A stretch of 64,000 nucleotides of DNA from JBJXGV01 sp046160485 (GCA_046160485.1 JBJXGV010000012.1:283204-347203); one strand, 5' to 3'; shown: positions 34,604 through 45,658, numbered from the stretch's first letter. A program made the numbers and translations. Notes: generated by a model not told the origin, from the sequence alone.

Positions 34604-35173
34604 TCATGCGGGAGGCGCCTCCAACTCGCGCGCGAGCCACGCGCGCAGGAATCGCCAGCGCCGCTCGACGGTTCGCAGCGGCGTGCCGACCACCTCCGCG
34701 ATCTCGGCGAACGAGAGACCCGCGTAGAAGTGGAGGAAGACGAGGCGATGCCCCTCCTCGTCCGCCGTCTCGAGTTTCGAAAGCGCGCCGTCGAGCGCGA
34801 GCACATCCTCGGGAGTCTTGTCGTAGATCCACGGCGCATCGTCGAGCGCGACGCGCTCTTGATCGCCGCCGCGCTTCTGTCGTCCTTTACGCCGCGCATC
34901 CTCGACGAGGATGTCGCGCATCGCGCGCGCCGCCGTGAAGTAGAAGTGGCGAGCGCCCTCCCATCCCGCCGGATTGCGATCGACGATGCGCAGATACGCC
35001 TCGTGCACGAGAGCGGTCGTGTGAAGCGTACCGCCGCGCCCCAGGCGCGAAACTTTTGCCGAGGCGAGGCGCCGCAGTTCCGCGTAGATCGCGGGAAAGA
35101 CATCGCGAGCGGCCTGCCGATCGCCTTGCGCGGCGCGATTGAGCAGAAGCGTGATGTCGGGTTCCGAGGCCAT
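34604..35173 (-). CDS. ECF RNA polymerase sigma factor (TIGR02999-like)
   Basis: 189 residues beginning MASEPDITLLLNRAAQGDRQAARDVF. Region 2 contains ELRRLASAKVSR and ALVHEAYLRI; region 4 the helix-turn-helix AEIAEVVGTPLRTVERRWRFLRAWL. These are traits of the sigma subfamily that pairs with Ser/Thr kinases instead of anti-sigma factors. GGAG lies six bases before the ATG at 35173. The kinase gene follows by 13 bases on the same strand. No anti-sigma gene is adjacent. Confidence 0.93.
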   Translation of the reverse strand: MASEPDITLLLNRAAQGDRQAARDVFPAIYAELRRLASAKVSRLGRGGTLHTTALVHEAYLRIVDRNPAGWEGARHFYFTAARAMRDILVEDARRKGRQKRGGDQERVALDDAPWIYDKTPEDVLALDGALSKLETADEEGHRLVFLHFYAGLSFAEIAEVVGTPLRTVERRWRFLRAWLARELEAPPA

Positions 35174-35439
35174 AGCGGTCTCCGTGGTGTCGAGTGCGCG
35201 AAGTCTAACACCGCCGCGGATCGGCCGGAACGACTCGAGTCGCACGCGCCGGTCGCGCCGCCCTAGCGCCGGCATCCGGCCCCCGGTGAAGAAATTCCAT
35301 CCCGAAGTGGCGGATTTCGGCGGGCTTTGGCGGCTGAAGATGTCATGGCGTGCAATTCGATGTCGCCGCTGCGCTGCGCTGACACCGCGCATGGCAACCC
35401 GCGGCACTCGCGACATCCATATCCTGGGAGGATTTTGAA

Positions 35440-38400
35440 ATGACTACGCGAACGACTCGTTCACAGACCCGTGCCGTCCAGGCCACGCCCGATGCGCGCG
35501 GTTCGGCTACGGATTTCACTGGTGCGCTCCGCGCGATCGTCCGCACGATCGCGCACTCGGGTGCGCTCGGCTGGCTCGTCACTGCGGCGCTCGCGTGCGC
35601 GCTCTCGGCGGCGGTCCCCGCGCGCGCCCACGCCACTCGCTTCGTCTCCGGCGTGCAATCGGGTGTCTGGGATACCTCCGAGGGTTCCTATGTCGTCACG
35701 GGGACCGTGACCGTTCCCGCGGGGCAACAGCTCTTGCTGTTGGGGGGCGTCCGCGTGTTCTTCCAGTCCGGCCAATCGATGATCGTTCACGGCACGCTCG
35801 TCACTCTCGGGACCGTTACCGATCCCGTGACGTTTTCGAGCGCGAACGATCCCGACAATAATCCGGCGCCCGGCGACTGGGGCAGCGTCTTCGCGCAGAA
35901 CGGCGCCGTCATCGACTTCGACATGACGTTCATGCGCTACGGCGGAGCGGGCGGCTGGGGCAACCTCGCGACGTCCTCGGGTACGGCCGCATCGATCACG
36001 TGGACCAACGGAGGGTGCGCCCTCTCGGCCGGCGACGGAATCCGCGTCGTCGCCGACAGCATTGCGATCGAGGGCTTCACGATCGAAGACAACGTGGGCG
36101 ACGGCCTCGAGATCACGCCGACGAGAGTGCCCCGGCTCGAGAACCTCGACTTCTACGACAACGGCGGCTACGCGGTGCGCGTGATGGCGAATCCAACGCA
36201 CTTCACCGGAACGCTCAGCGGCGCGGGAAACGGCGTCAACGCGATCTACACCACCGGAACTCTCGGCGGCGCGCTGCCGAACCAGACGTGGCGATGGGAG
36301 CAGGTCGGCGGCCTGAGCCTCCCGTTCGTGATCGAGTCGCTCGGCTGGTCCGGCGCCGATACGCTCGAGCTCGGCGCAGGCGTCATCGTGAAATTCGCGA
36401 GTACGGGCTCGAGTATCAACGTGAACGGCGCCGGGGCGCACCTTCGCACGCTCGGCAACGGGGGCAGCGCGGTCGCGTTCACCTCGCTCAAGGACGATGT
36501 CTACGGCGACACGAACGGCGATGGAAGCGCGACGGCGCCCGCACCGGGCGACTGGCAGGCCGTCTTCCTGAACAATGGCGCCACCGCGAATCTCTCGGGC
36601 ACGACGCTGCGCTACGGAGGGGCTTTGAACCAGGCGAATCTCGTCACCAGCGGCGGGACGGTCAGCTCCTTCGTCTGCGACAACTTGACTTCGGAGTTCT
36701 CCGCCAACGACGGCGTGCGCCTGACGTGCACCGATGCGACCATCGGCAACGTCGGCGTCTACGACAACGCGGCCGACGGGTTCGAGATCACACCGACGAA
36801 CCCGCCCGTATTCACGACCTTCGACTTCTTGATCGCTAGCCGTAACGCAGGCTATGCGGTGCGCGTGACGCAGAACCCGGGGTCGTTTCCGGAGAGCCAT
36901 TTCACGGGGACCGGAAACGGAGTCAACGGCATCTACCTGACGGGGACGTTGGGCGGGACGGCAGCGTCGCAGACGTGGCGCTGGGGCGCCAACGGGCTTC
37001 CGTATGTAATCGGATCGCTCCTGGTCGCCGGGCCTGACACGCTCGAGATCGATGACGTCGTGGTCGCGAAGTTCGACCTGAACAGCTCGTTTCTGCACAT
37101 AAGCGGCGCCGGAGCGCATCTGCGCACGCTCGGCACGAGCCAGGCGCCGGTGTGGTTCACCTCGCGTCGGGACGACGCGGTCGGCGGAGACACGAACAAC
37201 GACGGAAGCGCGTCGTCGCCCGCCGGAGGCGATTGGCAGGCGCTGTACCTGAGCAACTCGTGCACGGTCGATCTGAACGGCACGCACTTCGCCTACGGCG
37301 GCGCTTCGAACCAAGCCAACATCGCGAGCCTGAGCGGCGTGGCGACATCGTTCTCCTGGAATGGCGGCGGCGCGCACAACAGTGCCAACGACGGCGCGCG
37401 CGTTAGCTGCACCAGTTCTTCGTTCGCAAACCTCTCCCTGACTGGCAACGCGATCGATGGGCTCGAAATCACTCCCACGAATCCCCCGGCGCTCGACGCG
37501 ATCGTCGCAAGCAACAATGCCGGCTATGGGATTCGCGTGACGCAGAACCCGGGCTCGTTCCCCGCGAACCTGAGTGGTTCCGGCAACGGCGCGAACGGGA
37601 TCTACGTGACCGGCACCGTCGGCGGCGCCGCGTCGAACCAGAACTGGACGTGGGGCGCGAATCCGACGTTCCCCTACGTCGTAGGGAGCCTTCTTTGCAG
37701 CGGCCCGGATTCCCTCGAGATCGCGGCCGGGGCCGTCATGAAGTTCGATCTGAGCAGCTCGTTCCTGCACATCAACGGCGCTGGCGCGCGTCTTCGCACG
37801 CTCGGCACGAGCCAAGCGCCGGTGTGGTTCACGTCGCGCCGGGACGACTCGGTCGGCGGCGACACGAACAACGATGGAAGCGCCTCTTCGCCTGCCGGCG
37901 GCGATTGGCAGGCGCTCTACCTCAGCAACTCGTGCACGGTCGATCTGAACAGTACGCACCTCGCGTATGGCGGCGCATCCAATCAGGCCAACATCACGAA
38001 CGCAGGCGGGGTGGCGGCGTCGCTTTCCTGGAACGGCGGCGGCGCACACAACAGTGCCAACGACGGCGCGCGCGTGAGCTGCACCAGCTCTTCGTTCGCA
38101 AACCTCTCCGTGACCGGCAACGCGATCGACGGGATCGAGATCACTCCCACGAATCCCCCGGTGCTCGACGCGATCGTCGCAACCAATAATGCCGGCTATG
38201 GGATTCGCGTGACGCAGAACCCAGGCTCGTTCCCCGCGAACCTGAGTGGTTCCGGCAACGGCGTGAACGGGATCTACGCGACGGGCAGCCTCGGCGGCGC
38301 CGCGCCGAACCAGAGATGGACGTGGGGCGCGAATCCGGCGTTCCCCTACATCGTGGGCAGCCTCAACTGCAACGGCCCGGACTCCCTCGAGATCGCCCCC

Positions 38401-39702
38401 GGCGCCGTCGTGAAGTTCGACCTGACCAGCTCATTCCTGCAGGTCAACGGCGCCGGAGCGCAGCTTCGCACGCTCGGCACGACGGACAACCCGGTCTGGT
38501 TCACATCGCTCAAGGACGACACGCAAGGAGGTGACACGAACAACGACGGCGCCGCGTCGGCGCCCGCGGGAGGCGACTACCAGGCGCTCTATCTCGCCAA
38601 CAGCGCGACGGCGAATCTCTCGGGAACATGGATCGCGTACGGCGGCGCTTCGAATCAGGCGAACCTCACCGTGTCGGGGGTCTCGTCGAACCTAGTCTGG
38701 AACGGCGGCGGGACGATTCGCTCCGCGGGACAGGGGGTTCGCGGCTCGTTTTCGGCATTCGATCTGGACGGCGTCCGAATCGCGAACAACACGGGTCGCG
38801 GGATCGAGATCACACCCTCCGCCGGGGCGAGCGCCAACAACTGCGACATCTACGACAACGAGAACGCCGGGTCGAGCTACGGGTTCTTCAACAACATCAC
38901 GAGCGTCACCGTCGATGCAACGAGCTCGTGGTGGGGCGATGCGAGCGGGCCGTTCGATCCCTCCCCTGGCCCTCCGAGTATCAACGCGGGCGGGCTCGGC
39001 GATCGCGTCACCGACTACGTGAACTACGGCTCGTGGCTCACGGCGCCCAACACGAACCAAGCGCCGAACTTCTTCGCGCTCGTGCAGCCGTCGGATGGCG
39101 CCGAGGAACTGCCCACGAGCGTCACGTTCGTCTGGCGGAGCGCTCAGGATCCCGAGGGCGGAGCGGTGACCTACGATCTGATGGTCGACGACGACCCGGC
39201 GTTCGCATCGCCCCTCGTAAACGCCGTCGGGCTGACGGACACAACGTACGACGCGGGGAACATCTTCGTACTCAGCACACCGATCTATTGGAAGGTGACC
39301 GCGCGCGACGCCGTCGGGGCGACGCGGCTCGGCTCGCCGGCGCCCTCGGTCCTCACGATCCCGCCGGCGACCGGCGTGCCGACACCGGACGCGCCATCGC
39401 CGGATGATGGAACGAGCACGCCACTCGTCCTCCACGCCACTGTCCCGTTTCCGAACCCGTTCCGCGATACGAGCACGTTTGCGTTCACGCTCCCGGAACC
39501 AGGCCCAGTGCGGATCGATGTTTTCGATGTGAGCGGGCGCAGGGTGCAGACCCTCGCCGCCGGCGCAATGCCGCGCGGCTTTCACGCGCTCGTGTGGGAC
39601 GGCCGCAACGATGCGGGGCGCGCGGCTGGCGCCGGCGTCTACTTCTACCGGCTCGTCACTGCGACGGAAACCTTTACGAGGCGCACGGTGCTTGCGCGGT
39701 GA
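35440..39702 (+). CDS. Very large secreted repeat protein with FlgD-like C-terminal domain
   Basis: 1420 residues, with GGGAGG seven bases before the ATG. A long N-region (about 1-66) ends in a hydrophobic signal segment (ALGWLVTAALACALSAAV, then ARAHA). From residue 70 to about 1150 there are five related units of about 224 residues containing GDTNxDGSA, GDWQALYL, YGGASNQAN, DGxEITPTNPP and GNGVNGIY; units of this look are usual in parallel beta-helix surface proteins. A fibronectin-like segment follows (SVTFVWRSAQDPEGGAV). The last ~85 residues hold PFPNPFRDTSTFAFTLPEPG and GVYFYRLV, the sorting-type domain. Probably a surface or secreted adhesive or structural protein. The function beyond this is unknown. 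Confidence 0.88.
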   Translation: MTTRTTRSQTRAVQATPDARGSATDFTGALRAIVRTIAHSGALGWLVTAALACALSAAVPARAHATRFVSGVQSGVWDTSEGSYVVTGTVTVPAGQQLLLLGGVRVFFQSGQSMIVHGTLVTLGTVTDPVTFSSANDPDNNPAPGDWGSVFAQNGAVIDFDMTFMRYGGAGGWGNLATSSGTAASITWTNGGCALSAGDGIRVVADSIAIEGFTIEDNVGDGLEITPTRVPRLENLDFYDNGGYAVRVMANPTHFTGTLSGAGNGVNAIYTTGTLGGALPNQTWRWEQVGGLSLPFVIESLGWSGADTLELGAGVIVKFASTGSSINVNGAGAHLRTLGNGGSAVAFTSLKDDVYGDTNGDGSATAPAPGDWQAVFLNNGATANLSGTTLRYGGALNQANLVTSGGTVSSFVCDNLTSEFSANDGVRLTCTDATIGNVGVYDNAADGFEITPTNPPVFTTFDFLIASRNAGYAVRVTQNPGSFPESHFTGTGNGVNGIYLTGTLGGTAASQTWRWGANGLPYVIGSLLVAGPDTLEIDDVVVAKFDLNSSFLHISGAGAHLRTLGTSQAPVWFTSRRDDAVGGDTNNDGSASSPAGGDWQALYLSNSCTVDLNGTHFAYGGASNQANIASLSGVATSFSWNGGGAHNSANDGARVSCTSSSFANLSLTGNAIDGLEITPTNPPALDAIVASNNAGYGIRVTQNPGSFPANLSGSGNGANGIYVTGTVGGAASNQNWTWGANPTFPYVVGSLLCSGPDSLEIAAGAVMKFDLSSSFLHINGAGARLRTLGTSQAPVWFTSRRDDSVGGDTNNDGSASSPAGGDWQALYLSNSCTVDLNSTHLAYGGASNQANITNAGGVAASLSWNGGGAHNSANDGARVSCTSSSFANLSVTGNAIDGIEITPTNPPVLDAIVATNNAGYGIRVTQNPGSFPANLSGSGNGVNGIYATGSLGGAAPNQRWTWGANPAFPYIVGSLNCNGPDSLEIAPGAVVKFDLTSSFLQVNGAGAQLRTLGTTDNPVWFTSLKDDTQGGDTNNDGAASAPAGGDYQALYLANSATANLSGTWIAYGGASNQANLTVSGVSSNLVWNGGGTIRSAGQGVRGSFSAFDLDGVRIANNTGRGIEITPSAGASANNCDIYDNENAGSSYGFFNNITSVTVDATSSWWGDASGPFDPSPGPPSINAGGLGDRVTDYVNYGSWLTAPNTNQAPNFFALVQPSDGAEELPTSVTFVWRSAQDPEGGAVTYDLMVDDDPAFASPLVNAVGLTDTTYDAGNIFVLSTPIYWKVTARDAVGATRLGSPAPSVLTIPPATGVPTPDAPSPDDGTSTPLVLHATVPFPNPFRDTSTFAFTLPEPGPVRIDVFDVSGRRVQTLAAGAMPRGFHALVWDGRNDAGRAAGAGVYFYRLVTATETFTRRTVLAR
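36226..38870 (+). repeat. Tandem coding repeats, about 669-687 bp per unit
   Basis: Unit starts, set at the GNGVN codons, are at 36226, 36913, 37582 and 38254, giving spacings of 687, 669 and 672 bases, with a more diverged unit before 36226. Units 3 and 4 are nearly identical over long stretches at the DNA level, for example around the GDTNND and NSCTVDLN codons (37189 and 37861 onward). In-frame spacing shows selection for protein length. Near identity invites slippage or copy-number change. Confidence 0.85.
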
Positions 39703-39745
39703 CAGCGAACAACCCCAGTCAACCTGTTCTCTCTAGGAGGCAGCC

Positions 39746-41983
39746 ATGAAGTCTCGCGTCCGGTGCGCCCTACTTTTCTCCCTTCTCGCGTGGCTCCGTT
39801 GGTCTCACGCCGCCGCCGCGGTACCCGTCGGTCCGTACGGCGGCTGGATCAACGATATGAAGGAAGACAACATTGGCCGCATCCTCGTGGCCGGATTGTT
39901 CGGCGGGATCTACCGCTCTGCGAACAACGGCGAGTCGTGGCAGCAAATCTACAACGGCGCGCTGAGCTTCGATCCTCGGTCGGTAGCTGTGAACTCCAGC
40001 GGCCATATCTTTGTCGGCTCCGAGGGCTTCAACGGCATCGGCTTCCTGCGCTCTACCGACGACGGAGCAAGCTGGCAGATCATCGCGAACGCCCTTTCCT
40101 CGAAAGGCGCTAATAACCTCCTCGTTATGCCCAGCGGGGAGATCTTTGCCAGCACGATCAGCTTCGGCCTGTATAGGTCGACCGACAACGGCGCCACCTT
40201 CAGCGCCGTGTCGAATCTGCCATCGACGTCAACGACCGATATCGAGGCGAATTCCAGCGGCGTCCTGTTCGTCGGGACGCAGTTCGGCACCGACAGGATG
40301 TATCGCTCGACCGACAATGGGGCGACGTGGACGCTTGCCAACAACGGGCTCGCGGGCGACGTCAACGACATCTTCATCAGCGGTTCGGGTGAGATCTACG
40401 CCGCGACGTCAGCGAGCGTCTACAGGTCCTCCGACAACGGGGCCACCTGGACAGACATCAACCCGCCAGGTGCTGGGCACTCAAGCGTCGTTCTCTCCAA
40501 TAGCGATATCTATGCCTCCTTTTATGTGAACGTTGCTACCGGTGGAGGCGTTGCCCGCTCCACAGACGGCGGCGCAACGTGGACGCAGGACTCGGGCTTG
40601 CCTATCCGGCCTGTTGGCAAACTACTCAACACATCGAGCGGCACGCTCTTCGCCGGCGGACTGGGTTACGGCGTTTATCGCCGCATCAGCACGATGACGG
40701 CGTTGGGTACCGATTGGGAATGGAAGAACAACAGCTTGGCCAACACGGTTGTCACGTCCATCGGCGAAGATGTCATCAGTGGCAATGTCTATGCGGGGAC
40801 GCAGGACGCGCTCGTGTTCCGATCCCCGGATCAGGGCTTGACGTGGGAGAGCGCGGCGAGCGGTATCCTGGCGCATGAGCAGATCAATAGCGTCGCGGTC
40901 AACACCGATGGAACAGTCTTCGCCTCGGGCGTCTACGGCGGCACATACCGCTCGACCAATCAAGGCAACAGTTGGGCGAGTGTCTATCCTGTGGCTGCAA
41001 CAACGCTGGCGTGCAACGCGCAAGGTCATGTCTTTGGCGGGAGCGGCCGGCGCGTGCACCGCTCGACCAACAATGGGGCCTCCTGGACAGTCGCCGTCCT
41101 GCCACCGGTGGTACAAAACATCGCGGATATCGCGTTCGACGGCGCCACGGTCTACGTGGCAACCGGTTCACCCGGCGGCTTCGGCAGCCAGGGTGTGTAT
41201 CGCTCTACCGACAATGGCGACACGTGGGCCGCGTTCAACGACGGTTTGCCCACACTGGATGTGACCACTGTCGCAGTCGGGGAGGCACCGCCCCCGATCG
41301 CAGGCAATGCTGCACTCTCCGGCACGACTTGCAGGATCAGTTGCGGCACGGCCGCGAATGGTGTGTTCGACCTCATCGAAGGGGCCGCCAGCCTCGGGGG
41401 GGAAACGTGGGCGCAGAACTTCTACTTTCCTACTGCCGCCGAGGTAGTCGAACTGAAGAGGCGCCGAACCTACCTGGCAGTGTATTTCTTCGGCTGGTTC
41501 GAATCGGGCGGTAGCTGCCTGGGTGCAGTGGAAACCATCCTCTTCGCCGACGCCCTGTGTATTTCTGAGATTCTGGGCCTCGAGAGCATTGCCCGTTCTG
41601 TCGAGACGATCGTTCTTGTGGGCACTTACGGCGCCGGCATTCTGAGGGAGGTAGGCGGCGCAACGAACGTCGATCTTCCGAATGACGAGCCGGCGGCGGC
41701 TCCCGTCGCGTTCCACGCCGAGCAGCCCCACCCGAATCCTTTCCGCGACACCAGCACGTTCTCCTTCACGCTCCCCGAGCCAGGCCGGGCGCGCGTCGAC
41801 GTCTTCGACGTGAGCGGGCGGCTCGTGCGCACGGTCGCCGACGGCGCGCGGGCGAGCGGCGCGCACTCGGTCGTGTGGGACGGGCGGGACGCGTCGGGGC
41901 GCGACGTCGGAGCGGGCGTCTACTTCTACCGGCTCGCCGCGGGCGCAAGCACGCGCACGACGCGCACCGTGCTCGCGCGGTGA
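39746..41983 (+). CDS. Secreted BNR-repeat (sialidase-like propeller) protein with FlgD-like C-terminal domain
   Basis: 745 residues with AGGAGG five bases before the ATG. Signal peptide about 1-25 (FSLLAWLRWSHAAAA). At least eight short repeats of the YRSTDNGATW type form a beta-propeller of BNR/VPS10/photosystem-stability-factor style, starting GGIYRSANNGESW. About residue 500-600 is a Cys-containing insert (TTCRISCGTAANGVFD, GGSCLG) breaking the propeller. The last ~85 residues repeat the PNPFRDTSTFSFTLPEPG and GVYFYRLA sorting domain of the preceding protein. Glycosidase activity is not implied by BNR repeats. Its codon use is visibly less GC-rich than its neighbours over 39.9-41.6 kb. 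Confidence 0.87.
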   Translation: MKSRVRCALLFSLLAWLRWSHAAAAVPVGPYGGWINDMKEDNIGRILVAGLFGGIYRSANNGESWQQIYNGALSFDPRSVAVNSSGHIFVGSEGFNGIGFLRSTDDGASWQIIANALSSKGANNLLVMPSGEIFASTISFGLYRSTDNGATFSAVSNLPSTSTTDIEANSSGVLFVGTQFGTDRMYRSTDNGATWTLANNGLAGDVNDIFISGSGEIYAATSASVYRSSDNGATWTDINPPGAGHSSVVLSNSDIYASFYVNVATGGGVARSTDGGATWTQDSGLPIRPVGKLLNTSSGTLFAGGLGYGVYRRISTMTALGTDWEWKNNSLANTVVTSIGEDVISGNVYAGTQDALVFRSPDQGLTWESAASGILAHEQINSVAVNTDGTVFASGVYGGTYRSTNQGNSWASVYPVAATTLACNAQGHVFGGSGRRVHRSTNNGASWTVAVLPPVVQNIADIAFDGATVYVATGSPGGFGSQGVYRSTDNGDTWAAFNDGLPTLDVTTVAVGEAPPPIAGNAALSGTTCRISCGTAANGVFDLIEGAASLGGETWAQNFYFPTAAEVVELKRRRTYLAVYFFGWFESGGSCLGAVETILFADALCISEILGLESIARSVETIVLVGTYGAGILREVGGATNVDLPNDEPAAAPVAFHAEQPHPNPFRDTSTFSFTLPEPGRARVDVFDVSGRLVRTVADGARASGAHSVVWDGRDASGRDVGAGVYFYRLAAGASTRTTRTVLAR

Positions 41984-42082
41984 CGGGCGCGGTCGCGCGC
42001 GCACGGGCGCGGTTCGGCGCGCGGATCCGCGAGACCGCCGCGCGGACGTCGTGCGGGGTGCGCCGCCGCGAGGCAACCGCGC

Positions 42083-43324
42083 TCACGACAGCGTCGCGCG
42101 GCGCGCATAGAGCTTGCCGGGGAGCGCATGCACGGCGCCGCGAAGCTCGAGATGGAGAAGCGCCGCGAGCAGATCGGGAAGCGGCAGCGCCGCGACGCGC
42201 GCGATTTCGTCGATGTGTGTCGGATCGGTGGTGATGACCTCGAGGGCGCGCGCTTCGGCCGGCGGCAGACGCGCCGGCCGCGCGCGCCCTCCGGAATCGC
42301 GATCGACCGCGGTGTCCGTGCTGCTCGATGTCGCGGTCGTGCCCGCGCGCTCCTCGGCCTCTCGCGCGCTCGGCGCATCGCGCGCCTCGCCCGCACGTCG
42401 CGCGCCGCGCCGCGAAGTCGCGCGGCCCTCCGCGATCGCCCAGAAATCGAGCGCCGGCGCTGGCCCCTCGAACTCCGCGATCACGTCGCCGATGTCGAGA
42501 CAAACGTGCGCTCCGTCGCGAAGTAAACGGTTCGACCCCGCGTAGCGCGTGTCGCCGACCGGCCCCGGCACCGCGAAGACCTCGCGATTCGCGTGGAGCG
42601 CAAGCTGCGCGGTGATGAGCGCGCCGCTCTTGACCGGCGCCTGCACGACGATGACACCGCGTGAGAGCCCCGCGATCGTGAGGTTGCGGCTCGGGAAGTT
42701 TTGCCGCAGCGGCTCGGTGCCCGGCGGGAACTGCGAGACGAGCGCGCCCTGCGCGACGATGCGCTCGGCGAGGCGATCGTTCTCCTCGGGATAGACGACG
42801 TCGATACCCGAGCCGAGAACAGCGACCGTTCGGCCGCCCGCGTCGAGCGCGCCCTCGTGCGCCGCGGTGTCGATGCCACGCGCCAGGCCGCTCACGATCG
42901 TGTAGCCGCGCGCGGCGAGAGCGCCCGCGAGGCCGTACGCGACATCGCGCGAACGCGCATCCGTCATGCGCGAGCCGACGATGGCAACGCGCATCTCCTC
43001 GGGATCGTCGAGCGTGCCGCGCACCGAGAGCACGCGCGGCGCGGGCGTCGCCTCGAGTAGGCGCGACGGATAGCGCGCATCCGCCGCCGATACCGCCCAC
43101 CCCGCGCGCGCGCGCGCGGCGGCGACGGTTTCGCGCGCCGCGCGCCACGCCGCGTCGCTCACGAGCGCCGCGACCGCCTCGCGCGGAAGGCGCGCCACGT
43201 CGGCGACGCGATCAGGATCGCTGAATTCGAGCGCCTCGGCTCGCGCATAGGCCGCGCGCAGCCGGTGAAAAACCGCGTCGCTCATCCCTGGCAGGAAAGC
43301 GACTTCTTCCCACGATGCGTTCAT
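42083..43324 (-). CDS. dprA: DNA-processing protein DprA (Smf)
   Basis: Loads RecA onto incoming single-stranded DNA during natural transformation. 413 residues. The Rossmann-like core is clear: VAIVGSRMTDARSRDVAYGLAGALAARGYTIVSGLARGID, GSGIDVVYPEEN, FPPGTEPLRQNFPSRN and PGPVGDTRYAGSNRLL. N-terminal helix-hairpin-like extension and a C-terminal winged-helix segment (HIDEIARVAALPLPDLLAALLHLEL) complete the three-domain form. ATG at 43324 chosen because GGAGG lies eight bases before it. Follows obg, 72 bases away. Confidence 0.94.
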   Translation of the reverse strand: MNASWEEVAFLPGMSDAVFHRLRAAYARAEALEFSDPDRVADVARLPREAVAALVSDAAWRAARETVAAARARAGWAVSAADARYPSRLLEATPAPRVLSVRGTLDDPEEMRVAIVGSRMTDARSRDVAYGLAGALAARGYTIVSGLARGIDTAAHEGALDAGGRTVAVLGSGIDVVYPEENDRLAERIVAQGALVSQFPPGTEPLRQNFPSRNLTIAGLSRGVIVVQAPVKSGALITAQLALHANREVFAVPGPVGDTRYAGSNRLLRDGAHVCLDIGDVIAEFEGPAPALDFWAIAEGRATSRRGARRAGEARDAPSAREAEERAGTTATSSSTDTAVDRDSGGRARPARLPPAEARALEVITTDPTHIDEIARVAALPLPDLLAALLHLELRGAVHALPGKLYARRATLS

Positions 43325-43395
43325 CCCCACACCCTCCCCACATCATCCCGTGAACCTCGTGTTGCGCGTCCGCCGCCCCGCGGCGCGACGCGCGG

Positions 43396-44409
43396 CTACG
43401 ACGCGGCCGCCGCGCCCGGCACTTCCGCGTCTTTGAGCATTTTGAAAACGGCGCTCACGAGCGCGGGTACACCCTCGCCCGTGACGCCGGAAATCGGATA
43501 GGCAAGAAGCTCGCCGATGCGCGCCGGGAAGGGCGCGTCGCGATCCACCGTGTCGATCTTGTTGAGCGCGACGACGGCCGGACGCGACGCGAGCACCGCG
43601 TCGTGCGCATGCAGCTCGCGCTGAAGCGTCGCGAGCGTCGCCTCCGGATTCTCGCCGCCGGCGTCGATCACGAACACGAGCACGCGCGTCCTCTCGATGT
43701 GCCGCAGAAAATCGTGGCCGAGCCCGCGGCCCGCGCTCGCTCCCTCAATGATCCCCGGAATGTCGGCGAGCACGAACGACGAGTAGTCGCCGACAGCGAC
43801 GACGCCCAAGTGAGGCTCGAGCGTCGTGAACGGATAATCGGCGATCTTCGGGCGCGCCGCGGACACGCGCGACAAGAGCGTCGACTTCCCCGCGTTCGGC
43901 AGACCGACGAGCCCCGCGTCCGCGATCAGCTTCAGCTCGAGAATGATCTCGCGCCGCTCCCCCGGTTCGCCGGGATGCCACTCGCGCGGCGCGCGATTCT
44001 GCGCGGTGGCGAAACGCATGTTGCCCTTCCCGCCGCGCCCGCCTCTGGCGACGACGAGCCGGTCGCCGTGCGCCGTCATGTCGCCGATCACCTCGCCGGT
44101 CGCCGCGTCGCGCAAGATCGTCCCCGGCGGCACCGCGACCACGACGTCCTCGGCGCTGCGCCCCGTCTTCTCCTTGCCGAGCCCGTGCTCGCCGCGCTCC
44201 GCCGCATAGCGCCGCTGGTACTGAAAATCGAGAAGCGTGCGCTTGTTGTGATCGACGACGAAGATGACGCTCCCGCCGTCGCCGCCGTCGCCGCCGCACG
44301 GGCCGCCCCACGGCAGCCCGCGCGAGCGCTTGAACGCGACGCACCCCGAGCCGCCGGCGCCGCCCTCGACCACGAGTTGGGCGAGATCGATGATGCGGCC
44401 GGTGCTCAC
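43396..44409 (-). CDS. obg: GTPase Obg (ribosome assembly)
   Basis: 337 residues starting at GTG one base after the icd stop. The glycine-rich Obg fold occupies about 1-158 (GGAGGSGCVAFKR, GGPCGGDGGDGGSV); the G domain follows with G1 GLPNAGKS (169-176), G2/G3 YPFTTLEPHLG and DIPGIIEGA, and NKID. Lacks a long C-terminal extension, as in the shorter ObgE/CgtA forms. Essential 50S assembly and stress GTPase. Confidence 0.96.
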   Translation of the reverse strand: MSTGRIIDLAQLVVEGGAGGSGCVAFKRSRGLPWGGPCGGDGGDGGSVIFVVDHNKRTLLDFQYQRRYAAERGEHGLGKEKTGRSAEDVVVAVPPGTILRDAATGEVIGDMTAHGDRLVVARGGRGGKGNMRFATAQNRAPREWHPGEPGERREIILELKLIADAGLVGLPNAGKSTLLSRVSAARPKIADYPFTTLEPHLGVVAVGDYSSFVLADIPGIIEGASAGRGLGHDFLRHIERTRVLVFVIDAGGENPEATLATLQRELHAHDAVLASRPAVVALNKIDTVDRDAPFPARIGELLAYPISGVTGEGVPALVSAVFKMLKDAEVPGAAAAS

Positions 44410-44410
44410 G

Positions 44411-45658
<1,248 letters not shown>

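Noticed and set aside
35300..35439. Possible sigma-54 site upstream of the giant repeat gene
   Set aside because: Nearby TGGCA-like words do not keep the GG-N10-GC spacing.
35461..38049. Long reverse open frame opposite the giant repeat protein
   Set aside because: Mirror of a high-GC coding strand with no domains, no ribosome site and Arg/Ala/Glu-rich content; the forward frame has signal peptide, repeats and tail.
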